64,000 bases of DNA from contig NZ_LWLB01000008.1 of the NCBI RefSeq assembly GCF_001905145.1, positions 1 through 64,000 on the forward strand, in the 5' to 3' direction. This document shows, piece after piece, positions 47,819-56,740 of the stretch. Both the position numbers and the translations under genes were made by a program. The notes beneath the pieces were generated by a model. That model worked only from the letters and a program-made list of their open reading frames with translations. It had not been told where the DNA came from and ran no database searches. This DNA is from Nocardiopsis sp. TSRI0078. GTDB lineage: Bacteria > Actinomycetota > Actinomycetes > Streptosporangiales > Streptosporangiaceae. Each line of letters opens with the position of its first letter. Position 1 is the first letter of the stretch.

Positions 47819-49117
47819 TCACAGGAAGCTCTCCATGTCCTGGGCGAACTCCTCGGGGGCGATGTCGCCGAGAAAGAGCAGCTGGAGGTTGGTCAGCAGG
47901 GCCTGCGCTGTGGCGGAGGACATGGCCTGGTCCCACGACTGGGTGAAGCTCGGCGCCTCGGAGACCAGATCGTGGGTGAAGGTGGCGAACTCGGCGTGCT
48001 CGCTCGCGCGGAGCCGGTCCTCGATGCCCCGGACCGCGGGCACCTGTCCGGCCTCGATGAGCCCGTCCACGTACTCGTCGGAGGCGACGGTCTCCACGAT
48101 GAAGTCGATCGCCTCGTCGGGGTGGGGGCTGTTGGCGTTCACGGAGAAGTAGTTGCTGGGGTTGCCGACGACCGCGCCGGGCTCTCCCTCACCGCCCTCC
48201 ACGACGGGAAAGGCGGTGTATCCGAGATCGCCCTTCTCCAGGAACCCGGGGTTGCTGTTCTTGTGCCGCGAGATGTCCCAGCTGCCCATGAGGAACATGG
48301 CGGACTCCCCGGCCGCGAGCATGGCCGAGGCGCTGCCGTTGTCGTAGTCGAGGGAGGCGAAGTCGGTGCCGAAGGCGCCGCGTCCGACCAGCTCCTGACA
48401 CATCTGCATGGCCCGGATCATCGCCGGGTCCCGCCAGGCGCCCTCCTCGCCGTCGATGACGGCCTGGAACGTCTCGGGCCCTCCCAGCCGCTCAGCCAGA
48501 TAGGCCAGCCACATCAGCTGGGTCCATCCCTGGGCGCCGGGCAGGGTGATGGGCGTGACGCCCCGCGCCTTGAAGGTGTCGACCGCCTCCAGCAGCTCGC
48601 CGTAGGTGCGGGGCGGCTCGACGCCCGCCTCGTCGAAGACGGCCCTGTTGTAGTAGAGAACGACGGGTTGGACACCGAGCATCGGGACCCCGTAATAGGA
48701 CTCGTCGACCCTGGCGACGTCGAGCACGCTGGGCAGGAAGGCGTCGCGAAACTCCGGGCGGGCCTCCAGGGCCTCGGTCAGGTTGAGGGCCCGCCCCTCC
48801 CGCGCGTACTCCGCCAGGTTGCCGCCGCCCCAGTTGAAGAACACGTCGGGGCCGCTGGGCGAGCCGAGCGCGACCTGGAGCGTCTCCTTGTAGGAGTCGT
48901 TGACGTAGGTGAGGAGTTCGGCGGGGATCGCGCCGGAGGCGTTGTGGGACTCGATACTCCGCTCCAGGACGGCGTTCACCGCACCGTCCTCCAGGGCCCA
49001 CACCTGGATGACGTCGTTCCCGCCGTCGGGTTCGTCCGTTCCGCAGGCTGTGGTCAGGAGCAGGGTCAGGGCCAGGGAGGCAGCGCTGATCACGCGTGCC
49101 CGGGACATGCTTGTCAT
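47819..49117 (-). CDS. Extracellular sugar-binding lipoprotein (ABC importer type), solitary
   Basis: 432 residues from ATG 49117. A lipoprotein signal peptide with lipobox LLLTTACG (Cys about 25) is followed by a bilobal type-1 solute-binding protein: VIQVWALEDG, then GPDVFFNWGGGN, YYGVPMLGVQPVVLYYNRAVF, FLMGSWDISRHK and NPSNYFSVNANSP. It should bind a sugar or oligosaccharide outside the membrane. No permease or ATPase gene accompanies it, so it must work with a transporter encoded elsewhere. Inverted repeats upstream suggest specific repression. Confidence 0.9.
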   Translation of the reverse strand: MTSMSRARVISAASLALTLLLTTACGTDEPDGGNDVIQVWALEDGAVNAVLERSIESHNASGAIPAELLTYVNDSYKETLQVALGSPSGPDVFFNWGGGNLAEYAREGRALNLTEALEARPEFRDAFLPSVLDVARVDESYYGVPMLGVQPVVLYYNRAVFDEAGVEPPRTYGELLEAVDTFKARGVTPITLPGAQGWTQLMWLAYLAERLGGPETFQAVIDGEEGAWRDPAMIRAMQMCQELVGRGAFGTDFASLDYDNGSASAMLAAGESAMFLMGSWDISRHKNSNPGFLEKGDLGYTAFPVVEGGEGEPGAVVGNPSNYFSVNANSPHPDEAIDFIVETVASDEYVDGLIEAGQVPAVRGIEDRLRASEHAEFATFTHDLVSEAPSFTQSWDQAMSSATAQALLTNLQLLFLGDIAPEEFAQDMESFL

Positions 49118-49150
49118 GGCTGGCTTGTTCTTTCGTGGGGGGAATCGAAA

Positions 49151-49166
49151 GTTATCGGAAAATAAC
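49151..49166. promoter_or_regulatory. Inverted repeat before the sugar-binding lipoprotein gene
   Basis: GTTATCGGAAAATAAC, arms GTTAT and ATAAC around six bases, 34 bp upstream of the start codon. It could overlap the ribosome-binding or transcription-start region and serve as a repressor site. Confidence 0.45.
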
Positions 49167-49254
49167 GGGGCCTTTCGAGAAGAACGACGCTAAGTTGCGC
49201 GGAAGCGCCCCGTCAAGGGAGCACTCCATCACGGGTTGGCTGCGAAGAATAGGG

Positions 49255-49268
49255 TCGAAAATTTTCGA
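49255..49268. promoter_or_regulatory. Perfect palindrome TCGAAAATTTTCGA
   Basis: A 14-bp perfect palindrome in a GC-rich setting, about 140 bp before the lipoprotein gene start. It looks like a LacI-type operator, but no regulator gene is adjacent. Confidence 0.4.
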
Positions 49269-49743
49269 AGACCTCTTGGAGGCATTTCGAATCGGCCGCA
49301 CGCCCGGCCTCCCCGCCGGGATTCGGGACGGGGAGCTCGGGCTCCGCTGTTCAGAAGCCGTGCGGGAGCCACCCCTGACGACGAGGACGGTTGACGCGCG
49401 GCTCTTCGGTACGCGGTGCCCTCCACAGCCGTGGCGGCCCGCGCAACGGAAGCAGGCGGCGCAGGCCTCGCCCGGGCCGCGCGTCCTCGACGGCGCGCAG
49501 ACCGCGGTGGGGGCACGGGACGGCGCTCCGGGCGGTGTCGGCTCCTGTTCCTGCGACGGGGCGCGTCCTCAGGGCGGCGGGTTCACGGCGACCGGGCCGT
49601 GACGGGGACTCCCCCGTCCGGGCCCGCCAGGGGCCGGACCCGCCTCGGGAGCGCGAGGTGTTCCGTGGCGGGTCCGCCACCCGCCTCGGAACCACTGTCG
49701 CCGTGCCCGGCTGGTCCTTCGGGCCGAGGGCCCTCGGCGGACT

Positions 49744-50184
49744 TCAGCCGAGCTGCTCGGCCAGGGCGACGATGATGCCCTCGGGGCCGCGGACATAGCA
49801 GAGCCGGTAGCTGTCCTCGTACTGCGCCACCTCGCCGACGAGTTCGGCGCCGTGGGTGCGCAGGCGGGCGAGGACGTCCTCCACGTCCTCGACGGCGAAC
49901 ATGATGCGGCGCAGGCCCAGCGTGTTCGCCGGTGCGTTCTCCGGCTCTCCGGCGATCACCGCCGGCGTGTGGAACTTCGTCAGCTCGATCCGGCCGTGGC
50001 CGTCCGGGGTCCGCATCATCGCGATATCGACCCGGACGCCGTCCAGCCCGACGACACGGTCCACCCACCGTCCCTCGGCCGGTGCCTCGCCCTCCAACTC
50101 CATACCGAGTTCGGTGAAGAACGCGGTAGCCGCCTCAAGATCGTCGACGACGACGCCGACGTGGTCCATTCGCTGAATCGTCAT
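49744..50184 (-). CDS. VOC-family protein
   Basis: 146 residues from ATG 50184. Two vicinal-oxygen-chelate modules: MDHVGVVVDDLEAATAFFTE with a metal-type His8, IELTKFHTP, LRRIMFAVEDVEDVLARLR, and the final RLCYVRGPEGIIVALAEQ with Glu. Substrate unknown; the pattern resembles lactoylglutathione lyase-like and dioxygenase-like members. Diverges from the PadR gene. Confidence 0.9.
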   Translation of the reverse strand: MTIQRMDHVGVVVDDLEAATAFFTELGMELEGEAPAEGRWVDRVVGLDGVRVDIAMMRTPDGHGRIELTKFHTPAVIAGEPENAPANTLGLRRIMFAVEDVEDVLARLRTHGAELVGEVAQYEDSYRLCYVRGPEGIIVALAEQLG

Positions 50185-50338
50185 GGCCCGAGCCTAGGGA
50201 CCGGGTCGGACACTCGGCCGTGTCGGCGGAACGCGTCGTCCGGGGACGCGCCGGCGAGTCGACCAAAGGCCGGCGGGCCGCCCTGCCTCCGCGTGTCCCG
50301 CGAGTGGAACGCCGGCTGCCCGAGAGCGGCTTCTCCCT

Positions 50339-50354
50339 ATTCCAGTACCAGAAT
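50339..50354 (+). promoter_or_regulatory. Inverted repeat just before the PadR start
   Basis: ATTCCAGTACCAGAAT has arms ATTC and GAAT and ends 6 bp before GTG 50361. With no ribosome site visible, the transcript may be leaderless and autorepressed here. Confidence 0.35.
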
Positions 50355-50360
50355 AGACCC

Positions 50361-50894
50361 GTGGAACTGACACCCGCCGAACTGACCGTTCTGGATCTGA
50401 TCGTCGAACGCCCCCGGCACGGCTACGACCTGGAACAGGTCATCGAGCAGCGCGGCGTCCGCCAGTGGACGGACATCGGGTTCTCCTCGGTCTACTACCT
50501 GCTCACCAAGTTGGAGGAGCGGGGCCTGGTCCACCTCCCGGAGGCCCCCGCCACGGCGAAGTCCCGCCGCGTGTTCCACGCCACCCGCGCAGGAGGACAG
50601 GCCGCCGAACGCGGCGCGCTCGCCCTCATCCGGGAACCACGACCGGTACCGCACCCGCTGCTGGCGGGCCTCGCCCAGCTGCCGCTGCTCTCCGAGCGGG
50701 AGTACGCCGGGGCGCTACGCGCCAGGCTGGCCCAGCTGGAGGAGCGCATCACCGCGGTCCGGGAGGCCGAGCAGGCGCAGTCCCCCCTCGCGCCGGCGGC
50801 GCGTGAGGTGTTCTCGTACTCGCTGAGCCTCCTGGAGGCGGAAAGGTCGTGGCTCGCCGTCCGAGTCCGGGTGCCCGATGACGAACAAGACTGA
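50361..50894 (+). CDS. PadR-family transcriptional regulator
   Basis: 177 residues from GTG 50361. PadR winged helix (about 1-80): LTVLDLIVERPRHGYDLEQ, then FSSVYYLLTKLEERGLVHL. A Vtr-type coiled-coil dimerisation region follows (about 110-170). It overlaps the GyrI-like gene by 17 bp, so both are co-translated; such pairs usually form a regulator with a small-molecule-binding partner. Confidence 0.92.
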   Translation: MELTPAELTVLDLIVERPRHGYDLEQVIEQRGVRQWTDIGFSSVYYLLTKLEERGLVHLPEAPATAKSRRVFHATRAGGQAAERGALALIREPRPVPHPLLAGLAQLPLLSEREYAGALRARLAQLEERITAVREAEQAQSPLAPAAREVFSYSLSLLEAERSWLAVRVRVPDDEQD

Positions 50895-51510
50895 CTTCAA
50901 GAAGACCCTCGACTCCTACCAGGCGAGACGGGACCGGTTCCGGATCGTGGGGGTGCCGGACCTGCGGTACCTCATGATCGACGGCCACGGGGACCCGAAC
51001 ACCTCGCCGGCCTTCGCCGCGGCGGCCGAAGCGCTCTACCCGGTGGCCTACAAGTTGAAGTTCGCCAGCAAGCGGGACCTCGGGCGCGACTACGTCGTCA
51101 TGCCCCTGGAGGGCCTGTGGTGGGCCGAGGACATGGACGCCTTCACGGCGGCGCGCGACAAGTCGCGGTGGGCCTGGACACTGATGATCATGGTCCCGGA
51201 CTGGATCGACCAGGACATGTTCGCCACCGCCGTCGAGCGGGCCGCGGCGAGGAACAGGCCCGCGCGCCTGGACGAGGTCCGCCTGGAGACGCTGTCCGAG
51301 GGCCGTTGCGTGCAGACGCTGCACGTCGGGTCGTTCGACGGCGAGGCGGACGTGCTCACGCGGATGCACCACGGGTTCATCCCGGACAACGGCCTGCGCA
51401 TGGTCGGCAAGCACCACGAGATCTACCTCAGCGACTTCCGCAGGACCGCGCCGGAGAAGCTGCGCACCGTCCTCAGGCAGCCGGTCGCCACCGCCGCCTC
51501 GGACGGGTAG
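50878..51510 (+). CDS. GyrI-like small-molecule-binding protein
   Basis: 210 residues from ATG 50878, overlapping the PadR gene. GyrI/effector-binding fold of the SRPBCC-like AraC-effector type: VPDLRYLMIDGHGDPNTSP, YVVMPLEGLWW, TLHVGSFDGEADVLTRMHH and GKHHEIYLSDFRRTAPEKL. In the family the last segment contributes ligand-binding acids. It probably binds a hydrophobic or amphipathic compound, perhaps hydrolysing it. Role in PadR signalling is inferred. Confidence 0.88.
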   Translation: MTNKTDFKKTLDSYQARRDRFRIVGVPDLRYLMIDGHGDPNTSPAFAAAAEALYPVAYKLKFASKRDLGRDYVVMPLEGLWWAEDMDAFTAARDKSRWAWTLMIMVPDWIDQDMFATAVERAAARNRPARLDEVRLETLSEGRCVQTLHVGSFDGEADVLTRMHHGFIPDNGLRMVGKHHEIYLSDFRRTAPEKLRTVLRQPVATAASDG

Positions 51511-51642
51511 CGTCCGCCTGCCCGGTGTCCGGATGCGGCCGGGAGTCATCCGGTCACCGCCGTGGCAGTGGTGTGACAGTCGTACGGCAGACCGCCGTGG
51601 CAGCGTTGCCACACACCGACACGAAAGCAGGGGAGCGCCCGA

Positions 51643-52477
51643 ATGCAGCAGATCGTCAACCACGAACAGCACCGGATCTGGAACGGTACGGACGGCCGCC
51701 ACTGGGCCGAGCACCACCAGCGGTACGACACCATGGCCGCCGGCTTCACCGGCCCCTCCTCGACGCCGCCGAGATCGCCGGCACCCACCATGTGCTCGAC
51801 ATCGGCTGCGGCACCGGCCAGACGACCCGGTCGGCCGCCCGGCGGGCGTACCGCGGGCGTGCCGTGGGCATCGACCTCTTCGAGCCGATGCTCGGACGCG
51901 CGCGTCATACCGCGGCCGCCGAGAGCGTCGGCAACGCGGAGTTCGAGCTGGGCGACGCCCAGGTCCATCCCTTTCCCTCCGGTGGTTTCGACGCGGCCAT
52001 CAGCCGGGCCGGGGTGATGTTCTTCGCCGACTCCGTCGCCGCGTTCGCCAACATCGGCCGCGCCCTCCGCCCCGGAGGCCGGCTCGCCTTCGTCTGCCAC
52101 CGGGACCCGAGTGAGGAGGTGGAGGCGGTCTTCGCGGCGTTGGCCGAGTATCTGCCGGCACCGGACTCGGACGTCTCAACACCGGGAGTAGTCGACCTCG
52201 CCGATCCCGACCGCATCCGCACGGTGCTCGGCCAGGCCGGTTTCGTCGAGACGACCGCCACCCCACGGAGATCCTGAGCGTCCTCGGCGCGGACACGGCC
52301 GACGCCGCGGACTTCCTCCTCGCCGGACAGCTGCGCGACGCCGTACACGGCATGGACCGGTCCGCCGCCGAGCGGGCACGGCGAGCGGTCGCCGCCGCGC
52401 TCCGCGGCTGCGAGAGCGGTGGTGCCGTCCGGATTCCCGCACGCGGATGGCTGGTCACGGCGAGGAGCGGCCTTTGA
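51643..52477 (+). pseudogene. SAM-dependent methyltransferase gene with two frameshifts
   Basis: ATG 51643 begins QQIVNHEQHRIWNGTDGRHW. One base added at the CCCC run 51753-51756 joins it to LLDAAEIAGTHHVLDIGCGTGQ (SAM motif I), FEPMLGRAR, FPSGGFDAAISRAGVMFFAD and ALRPGGRLAFVCH. A second added base at CCCC 52261-52264 restores TEILSVLGADTADAADFLL to the stop at 52477. The complete product would have about 278 residues. Both lesions sit at runs of four C, so sequencing error is possible. Confidence 0.8.
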
Positions 52478-52706
52478 CCCGCACCCGTGTCCTGGGGGGC
52501 GGTGAAGACCACCACCCTCCCACCGGCTTCCCCACCCCCTTCCCCCGGGACCGGGGAGAGCCGCGCCCGCAGGAGCCGGCGCGGCTACGGCCACTTCTGC
52601 CGCCAAGGCCGCGCACAGGAGTGCCCCTTTGGCAGAGCCTTGTCGGCGACGCCGCGCGGCGCGGCCCTTCATCGCGTCGGACCCCGGGATTCCGCAAAGA
52701 CGAAAG

Positions 52707-52742
52707 AGCCCCGTTTCACCAGTCACCGTGTGAAACGGGGCT
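52707..52742. terminator. Strong hairpin terminator
   Basis: AGCCCCGTTTCAC (52707-52719) and GTGAAACGGGGCT (52730-52742) are perfect 13-bp arms around a 10-nt loop. It serves the convergent methyltransferase and secreted-protein genes. Confidence 0.85.
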
Positions 52743-52817
52743 TGTGTCCGTGGGCGGCAAGAAGTCGGATGGGGAAGATTTCTGGACGCCCGGCGGATCA
52801 CCGCATTGCCAGGGAAC

Positions 52818-53201
52818 CTAGCAGTGCCTGGTTATGGTGTGGACGGATTCTCCCACCCCCTTGGAGAACAGCTTGCTGCCCTTCCCCGTGGGCACACGCC
52901 AGCAGACAGTACGTTCTCCCCCGTTGACCTGGTAAACGTGAACGGTGACGTACCGCACATCGCTGCAGTGGTTGTTGTAGTAAATCCGGGTGCTGCTGAC
53001 GCCGTTGTCCCAGGAGAAGTTGAGGTTTCCCGACTCCCACTCGCAGGAGAAGGACCGTCTCTCCACCGCGGCCGCCTCCACCGAGGTCGTACCGCTTGCC
53101 CCAGAGGACTCGCTGGCGAATGCGGCACCTCCGCCGAAGAACCCGGACAGAACGAGAGCCCCGGCGGCTCCGGCGACCGACAAGCCCTTGATGATCTTCA
53201 T
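52818..53201 (-). CDS. Small secreted protein, cysteine-containing beta domain
   Basis: 127 residues from ATG 53201 with GGAGGAA seven bases upstream. A Sec signal peptide (about 1-29) with basic start MKIIKG, hydrophobic core and AFA cleavage site is followed by a mature domain with four cysteines (FSCEWE, NNHCSD, TVCWRV and the C-terminal residue) and strand-rich sequence such as RYVTVHVYQVNGG. Probably exported and disulfide-bonded; family not recognised. A strong terminator follows the gene. Coding GC is lower than in the neighbours. Confidence 0.75.
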   Translation of the reverse strand: MKIIKGLSVAGAAGALVLSGFFGGGAAFASESSGASGTTSVEAAAVERRSFSCEWESGNLNFSWDNGVSSTRIYYNNHCSDVRYVTVHVYQVNGGERTVCWRVPTGKGSKLFSKGVGESVHTITRHC

Positions 53202-53806
53202 GTTTCCTCCACCGGTCCGTGCGTCCCGCGTGGCGGGCCTGCCGCCACGTCTCCTGGGGACGCACCAGTGACGGCAACACCCGGGAGGCGTCGTGTCCGC
53301 CTCCACGCTTTTGGACCTGTCGGAAGATAAACACATTGGTCAATTCCATTCAATGGTTGAACATTGACGAGGTATCGAAGTTCGGTGGATGTTCACCATC
53401 AGGAAAGGTGCACACCATACCCCCGTGCACGATCAACTCAGACAAAGGACCTGACCAGGGGCACAACTGTGGGAGTCTTCCGCAAACGTGTTTTTCAGCA
53501 GTCCGGAATGCGTGAGAACGCCGAATGGATCGGCACCGCCAAACCCGCGCCCCACTACCACTCTGTTCCGTTCCGGGAGCGATGAAAGCGCTGGTGTGTG
53601 CCGGGAGCGCCTCCCGTCACTCGTGCGGGGCTACTGGTCGAAGCAGGTGCCCGGAGCTGGACGCACATCGGTTCCTGACGGTGAGTCGGGGCTGGCCGAG
53701 CCATAGGTGACAGCGGACCTGCTGCCTCATCTGAGCGAGGAAGTGGTGCCGCTCCGCTGCAGGGAAGCCCTGTTGTTCGCCGACATCGGTCTGGCCCCAT
53801 TGGCGG
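53202..53806. other. 605-bp AT-richer region, no gene assigned
   Basis: Base composition drops between 53320 and 53580. The first part should hold the promoter of the secreted-protein gene. Short frames (for example 53582-53710, starting MKALVCAGS) have no family match that I can see. Confidence 0.4.
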
Positions 53807-54976
53807 CTAGAGCACCTTCCGGGCGCCCGGAAGGGCGCGCACCGCGAACGCCATCGCCCAGCAGAGCGGTACCGCGAGGACGGCCAGGAGTGCGAACTTC
53901 GCCACGGCGGGGGCCTGCACGCCGCTGAGCGCGTGGCCCAGCGCGACCAGCACGACCGGATGGACCAGGTAGACGGTGTAGGCGTGCGTCGACAGGAACC
54001 GGCGGCGGCGTCCCTGGTGACCGAGGCGCTCCCGAAACAGCACCAGCAGACCCAGGATGATGCCGACGGCGAGCGTCGAATCGAAGGCCGCCATCACCAG
54101 GGACTGCCAGGTGCCGTGGCCCAGGAACGCCGTTCCCCCGGAGGAGCCGATGGCGAGGAGGATGATCCCGACCGCGGCGACGGCCGCGGCGGCGAACCCG
54201 ATCCGGCCGGTCGGCCTGGAGAGGCCCTCCAACCAGCCGCGCCGGGCCGCGGTCAGCCCGACGGCGAACAGCGCCGCGTACTGCGGCAGGTAGGCGGGCG
54301 TGGGCAGGCCCAGAACCGGAAGAGGGACGCCCATCGGTATCACGATGCGCCACAGATAGGTGACGAGGGCCAGCCCGATGGTGAACCCGACGATCGCGAC
54401 GGCGCCGGGCGCCCGGCCCGTGACCGGGGCCGCCCCGGACACGCGCCGCTCCTTGCCGGCCAGGTGTCGCCAGAGAACGTAGAGCGCGCTGAACACGAGC
54501 AGTACTTCGACGAACCACATCGGCCCCGGGGTGAACGAGTGCAGGTAGTACTGCCAGTAAGGCAGCTCTGCCCCCTGCTGGGCGGCGACGTCCCTCGCCG
54601 CGGTGTAGGCGCCAACGGTCACCAGGGGGCGGAGCAGCAGCAGCCAGACCAACAGCGGGACTCCCAGGCGCAGTAGCCGTTCCCCGAGGAAGCGCCTGGT
54701 TCCCTTGCGGTCATGGGAGCCGGGAACGAAGAGCCCCGAGATGAGGAAGAAGGCGCCCATGAAGAACGTCTGGTTGAGTAAGAGCAGGACGTCCAGGAGC
54801 ACTCCAGAAGGGTCGGTCCCCGTCTCCACGTAGTACCAGCGCGGGATGCTGCTGTAGGTGATGGCGGCGTGGTGGAGCACCACGAGCACTGTCAGGGCGG
54901 TACGCAGGTTGTCGACGTAGAGGAGCCGCGGACGGGTGGTGGGCGACGCGGTCGGCCGGTCGGTGGGCTGGGTCAT
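53807..54976 (-). CDS. Acyltransferase-3 (OafA/NodX-like) membrane protein
   Basis: 389 residues from ATG 54976. About ten transmembrane helices. Family motifs are LLYVDNLRTALTVLVVLHHA (the catalytic His pair region near residue 40), FFMGAFFLISGLFVP, RFLGERLLRLGVPLLVW and the late YTVYLVHPVVLV. These enzymes O-acylate sugars or lipids at the membrane. The TetR gene upstream overlaps it by 4 bp, so the pair forms an autoregulated operon. Confidence 0.9.
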   Translation of the reverse strand: MTQPTDRPTASPTTRPRLLYVDNLRTALTVLVVLHHAAITYSSIPRWYYVETGTDPSGVLLDVLLLLNQTFFMGAFFLISGLFVPGSHDRKGTRRFLGERLLRLGVPLLVWLLLLRPLVTVGAYTAARDVAAQQGAELPYWQYYLHSFTPGPMWFVEVLLVFSALYVLWRHLAGKERRVSGAAPVTGRAPGAVAIVGFTIGLALVTYLWRIVIPMGVPLPVLGLPTPAYLPQYAALFAVGLTAARRGWLEGLSRPTGRIGFAAAAVAAVGIILLAIGSSGGTAFLGHGTWQSLVMAAFDSTLAVGIILGLLVLFRERLGHQGRRRRFLSTHAYTVYLVHPVVLVALGHALSGVQAPAVAKFALLAVLAVPLCWAMAFAVRALPGARKVL

Positions 54977-55620
54977 CGGTCCGCCTTCTCATCAGGGCGT
55001 TCGGTACGGGTGGCGTGCTCGAACAGGTCGGCCAGTTCGTCGGCGTGCGCTTCCAGGTCGTGCTCCGGGTAGGTCACCCAGTAGCCGAACATGCCGTCGA
55101 TCGCGGACTGCACGGTGACGCTCATGACGCGGGGGTCGAACTCGCGGAACTCGCCGGTCTGCTGGCCGCGGCGGAATATCGCCTCCCGCCCTTCGTAGAC
55201 CTGTTCGCTGAAGGCGACGCCGTAGCGCCGCTCGCCCTCGGGGGTGCGGAGGTTGTTGAAGATCTCCCCGAGAGCGAGCAGTTGGGCGCGGTGGTCCCGC
55301 ATGTACTCGGCGACCGAGAGGATGTTCGCTCGCAGCGCGCCGGTCGCCGTGGTCTCCTTCTCGGTCCGTGGCAGGACGAACTGAGCGATGTCGAGGTAGA
55401 CCTGCTCGACGATCTGCTCCATCAGCTCGGTCTTGCCGGCGAAGTGGTACGAGATCACGCTCTTGCTGATGCCGGCACGCTCGGCGACGCGTGCCAGCGA
55501 GGTGTTGGCGTATCCCAGCTCCGAGAAGGTCTCGATGGCGCTCTCGATGATCTGTGTGCGGCGAGCCTCCTCGATGAAGGACGCTCGTTTCTGACCGACC
55601 GGCCTGTTTTTCGATTGCAT
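54973..55620 (-). CDS. TetR-family transcriptional regulator
   Basis: 215 residues from ATG 55620. Helix-turn-helix about 18-65: EEARRTQIIESAIETFSELG, then TSLARVAERAGISKSVISYH. The ligand domain is all helical. It is the first gene of a two-gene operon with the acyltransferase (4-bp overlap), and should repress it until an unknown inducer binds. Confidence 0.94.
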   Translation of the reverse strand: MQSKNRPVGQKRASFIEEARRTQIIESAIETFSELGYANTSLARVAERAGISKSVISYHFAGKTELMEQIVEQVYLDIAQFVLPRTEKETTATGALRANILSVAEYMRDHRAQLLALGEIFNNLRTPEGERRYGVAFSEQVYEGREAIFRRGQQTGEFREFDPRVMSVTVQSAIDGMFGYWVTYPEHDLEAHADELADLFEHATRTERPDEKADR

Positions 55621-55809
55621 GGACGGAAACTAGCACAAGCGACCGGACGGCATGGTGCGAACGGTGCGGGAGTTTCGCACGGGGAAGGAGTTATGCCGCG
55701 TGCGATCGTGGTCTGGTGGGTCGGCGGACCGGTCGCGGTCGGGGGTGCAGCGGTGCTGGGCTCCGGCGGTCCCAGAAGAGGGCTTCGGTCCCGCCTGGTT
55801 GTCGGCCTT

Positions 55810-56230
55810 TCGTCACCTCGCTCGCAGGCTGGCGATCGAGGGTGTCGACGAAGATGGTCCGGTCCTCCGGATCGCCGAGACGGATGGCGTGTTCGACGCC
55901 GCAGACGAGTCGCTCGACCTGGGCGTCGTCAGATCGGGGTGGACGGCGTCCACCCGCTGGGCGCGTGCGAGCACACCGCGGAAGCCTTCGAGGACCGCCG
56001 AGGTTTTGAGAACAGCGACCTCCGGGCCGGAGTTCTCAGCGGCGAGCAGGGCGGCTTGGAGCCCGCCGGCCTCCAGGTGCGGGTCCAGCACGGCGCGGAT
56101 CGCCGACTCGAAGGCGCTTCCGGGGCCGGGGTCGGCGGAGGCCTCGCGGGCGATCCCGTTGTCCGCCGAGCACCGTATTCGCACCACACTCCGCAGTGCT
56201 CTGTCCGAGGCGGTGCGCCATCCGAACCTA
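55810..56230 (-). pseudogene. TetR-family C-terminal remnant with frameshift
   Basis: One frame gives FESAIRAVLDPHLEAGGLQA and LEGFRGVLARAQRVDAVHPD. A second, one base off near 55930, continues as DDAQVERLVCGVEHAIRLGD and EDRTIFVDTLDRQ, the typical end of a TetR ligand domain. No helix-turn-helix precedes it. Confidence 0.6.
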
Positions 56231-56311
56231 CCGGTGTCGGTGAACATCACCTCTCACGTCCGCCTGCTCTCGTACTCACGAAAGAAGCCGCTGGTGTGAA
56301 CGGCCGATCGA

Positions 56312-56733
56312 GTGCGCCAGTGGCAGATGGACGGGTTCGTGCCGGGAGAGGACACCGGACTTCCCAGTCACAGTTGTGACATCGTCACCATGGCATCGTC
56401 ATTCCACTGGGTCGACTTCGACGCTGGGCTGAAGGAGTTCCACCGTATTCTGCGCCCGGGTGGCTGGTTCGTCGCTCTCGGGGTCACTCGACTGATCGAA
56501 GTCACCCGGTGTTCGTACGCATCGAGGACGGACTCAAGCGCATAGGTCCGGATATCGAACGGGCTTCCGCGGGACGGGGCGGGTTCGTGGAGACTTCCGC
56601 TGACCGTTTCCGTAACTGCGACGGGTTCGACGAGGCGATTCACCTCAAGGGACGGAACTCCAGCTGGCAGGATCTTGCGCAATACCTGGACTTGTGGCGC
56701 TCGGTCAGCTTCGTGGCGTTTCTGGCAGGGTGA
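56312..56733 (+). pseudogene. SAM methyltransferase remnant, truncated and frameshifted
   Basis: The first frame holds CDIVTMASSFHWVDFDAGLK and HRILRPGGWFVALG, the middle of a class I methyltransferase. After a one-base shift near 56500 a second frame continues FVRIEDGLKRIGPDIERASA and HLKGRNSSWQDLAQYLDLW, where homology stops. The SAM-binding N-terminus and the C-terminus are both missing. Confidence 0.7.
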
Positions 56734-56740
56734 AGCACGT

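Larger units (their letters stand above)
49118..49743. other. 626-bp region with operator-like palindromes, no gene seen
   Basis: The first 170 bp are AT-rich and contain two palindromes. The rest is GC-rich with open frames on several strands, none with a start and coding pattern I would trust. Confidence 0.5.

Noticed and set aside
53582..53710. Short plus-strand frame starting MKALVCAGS
   Set aside because: The start looks like a Rossmann strand, but the sequence that follows fits no family and the frame ends after 42 codons.
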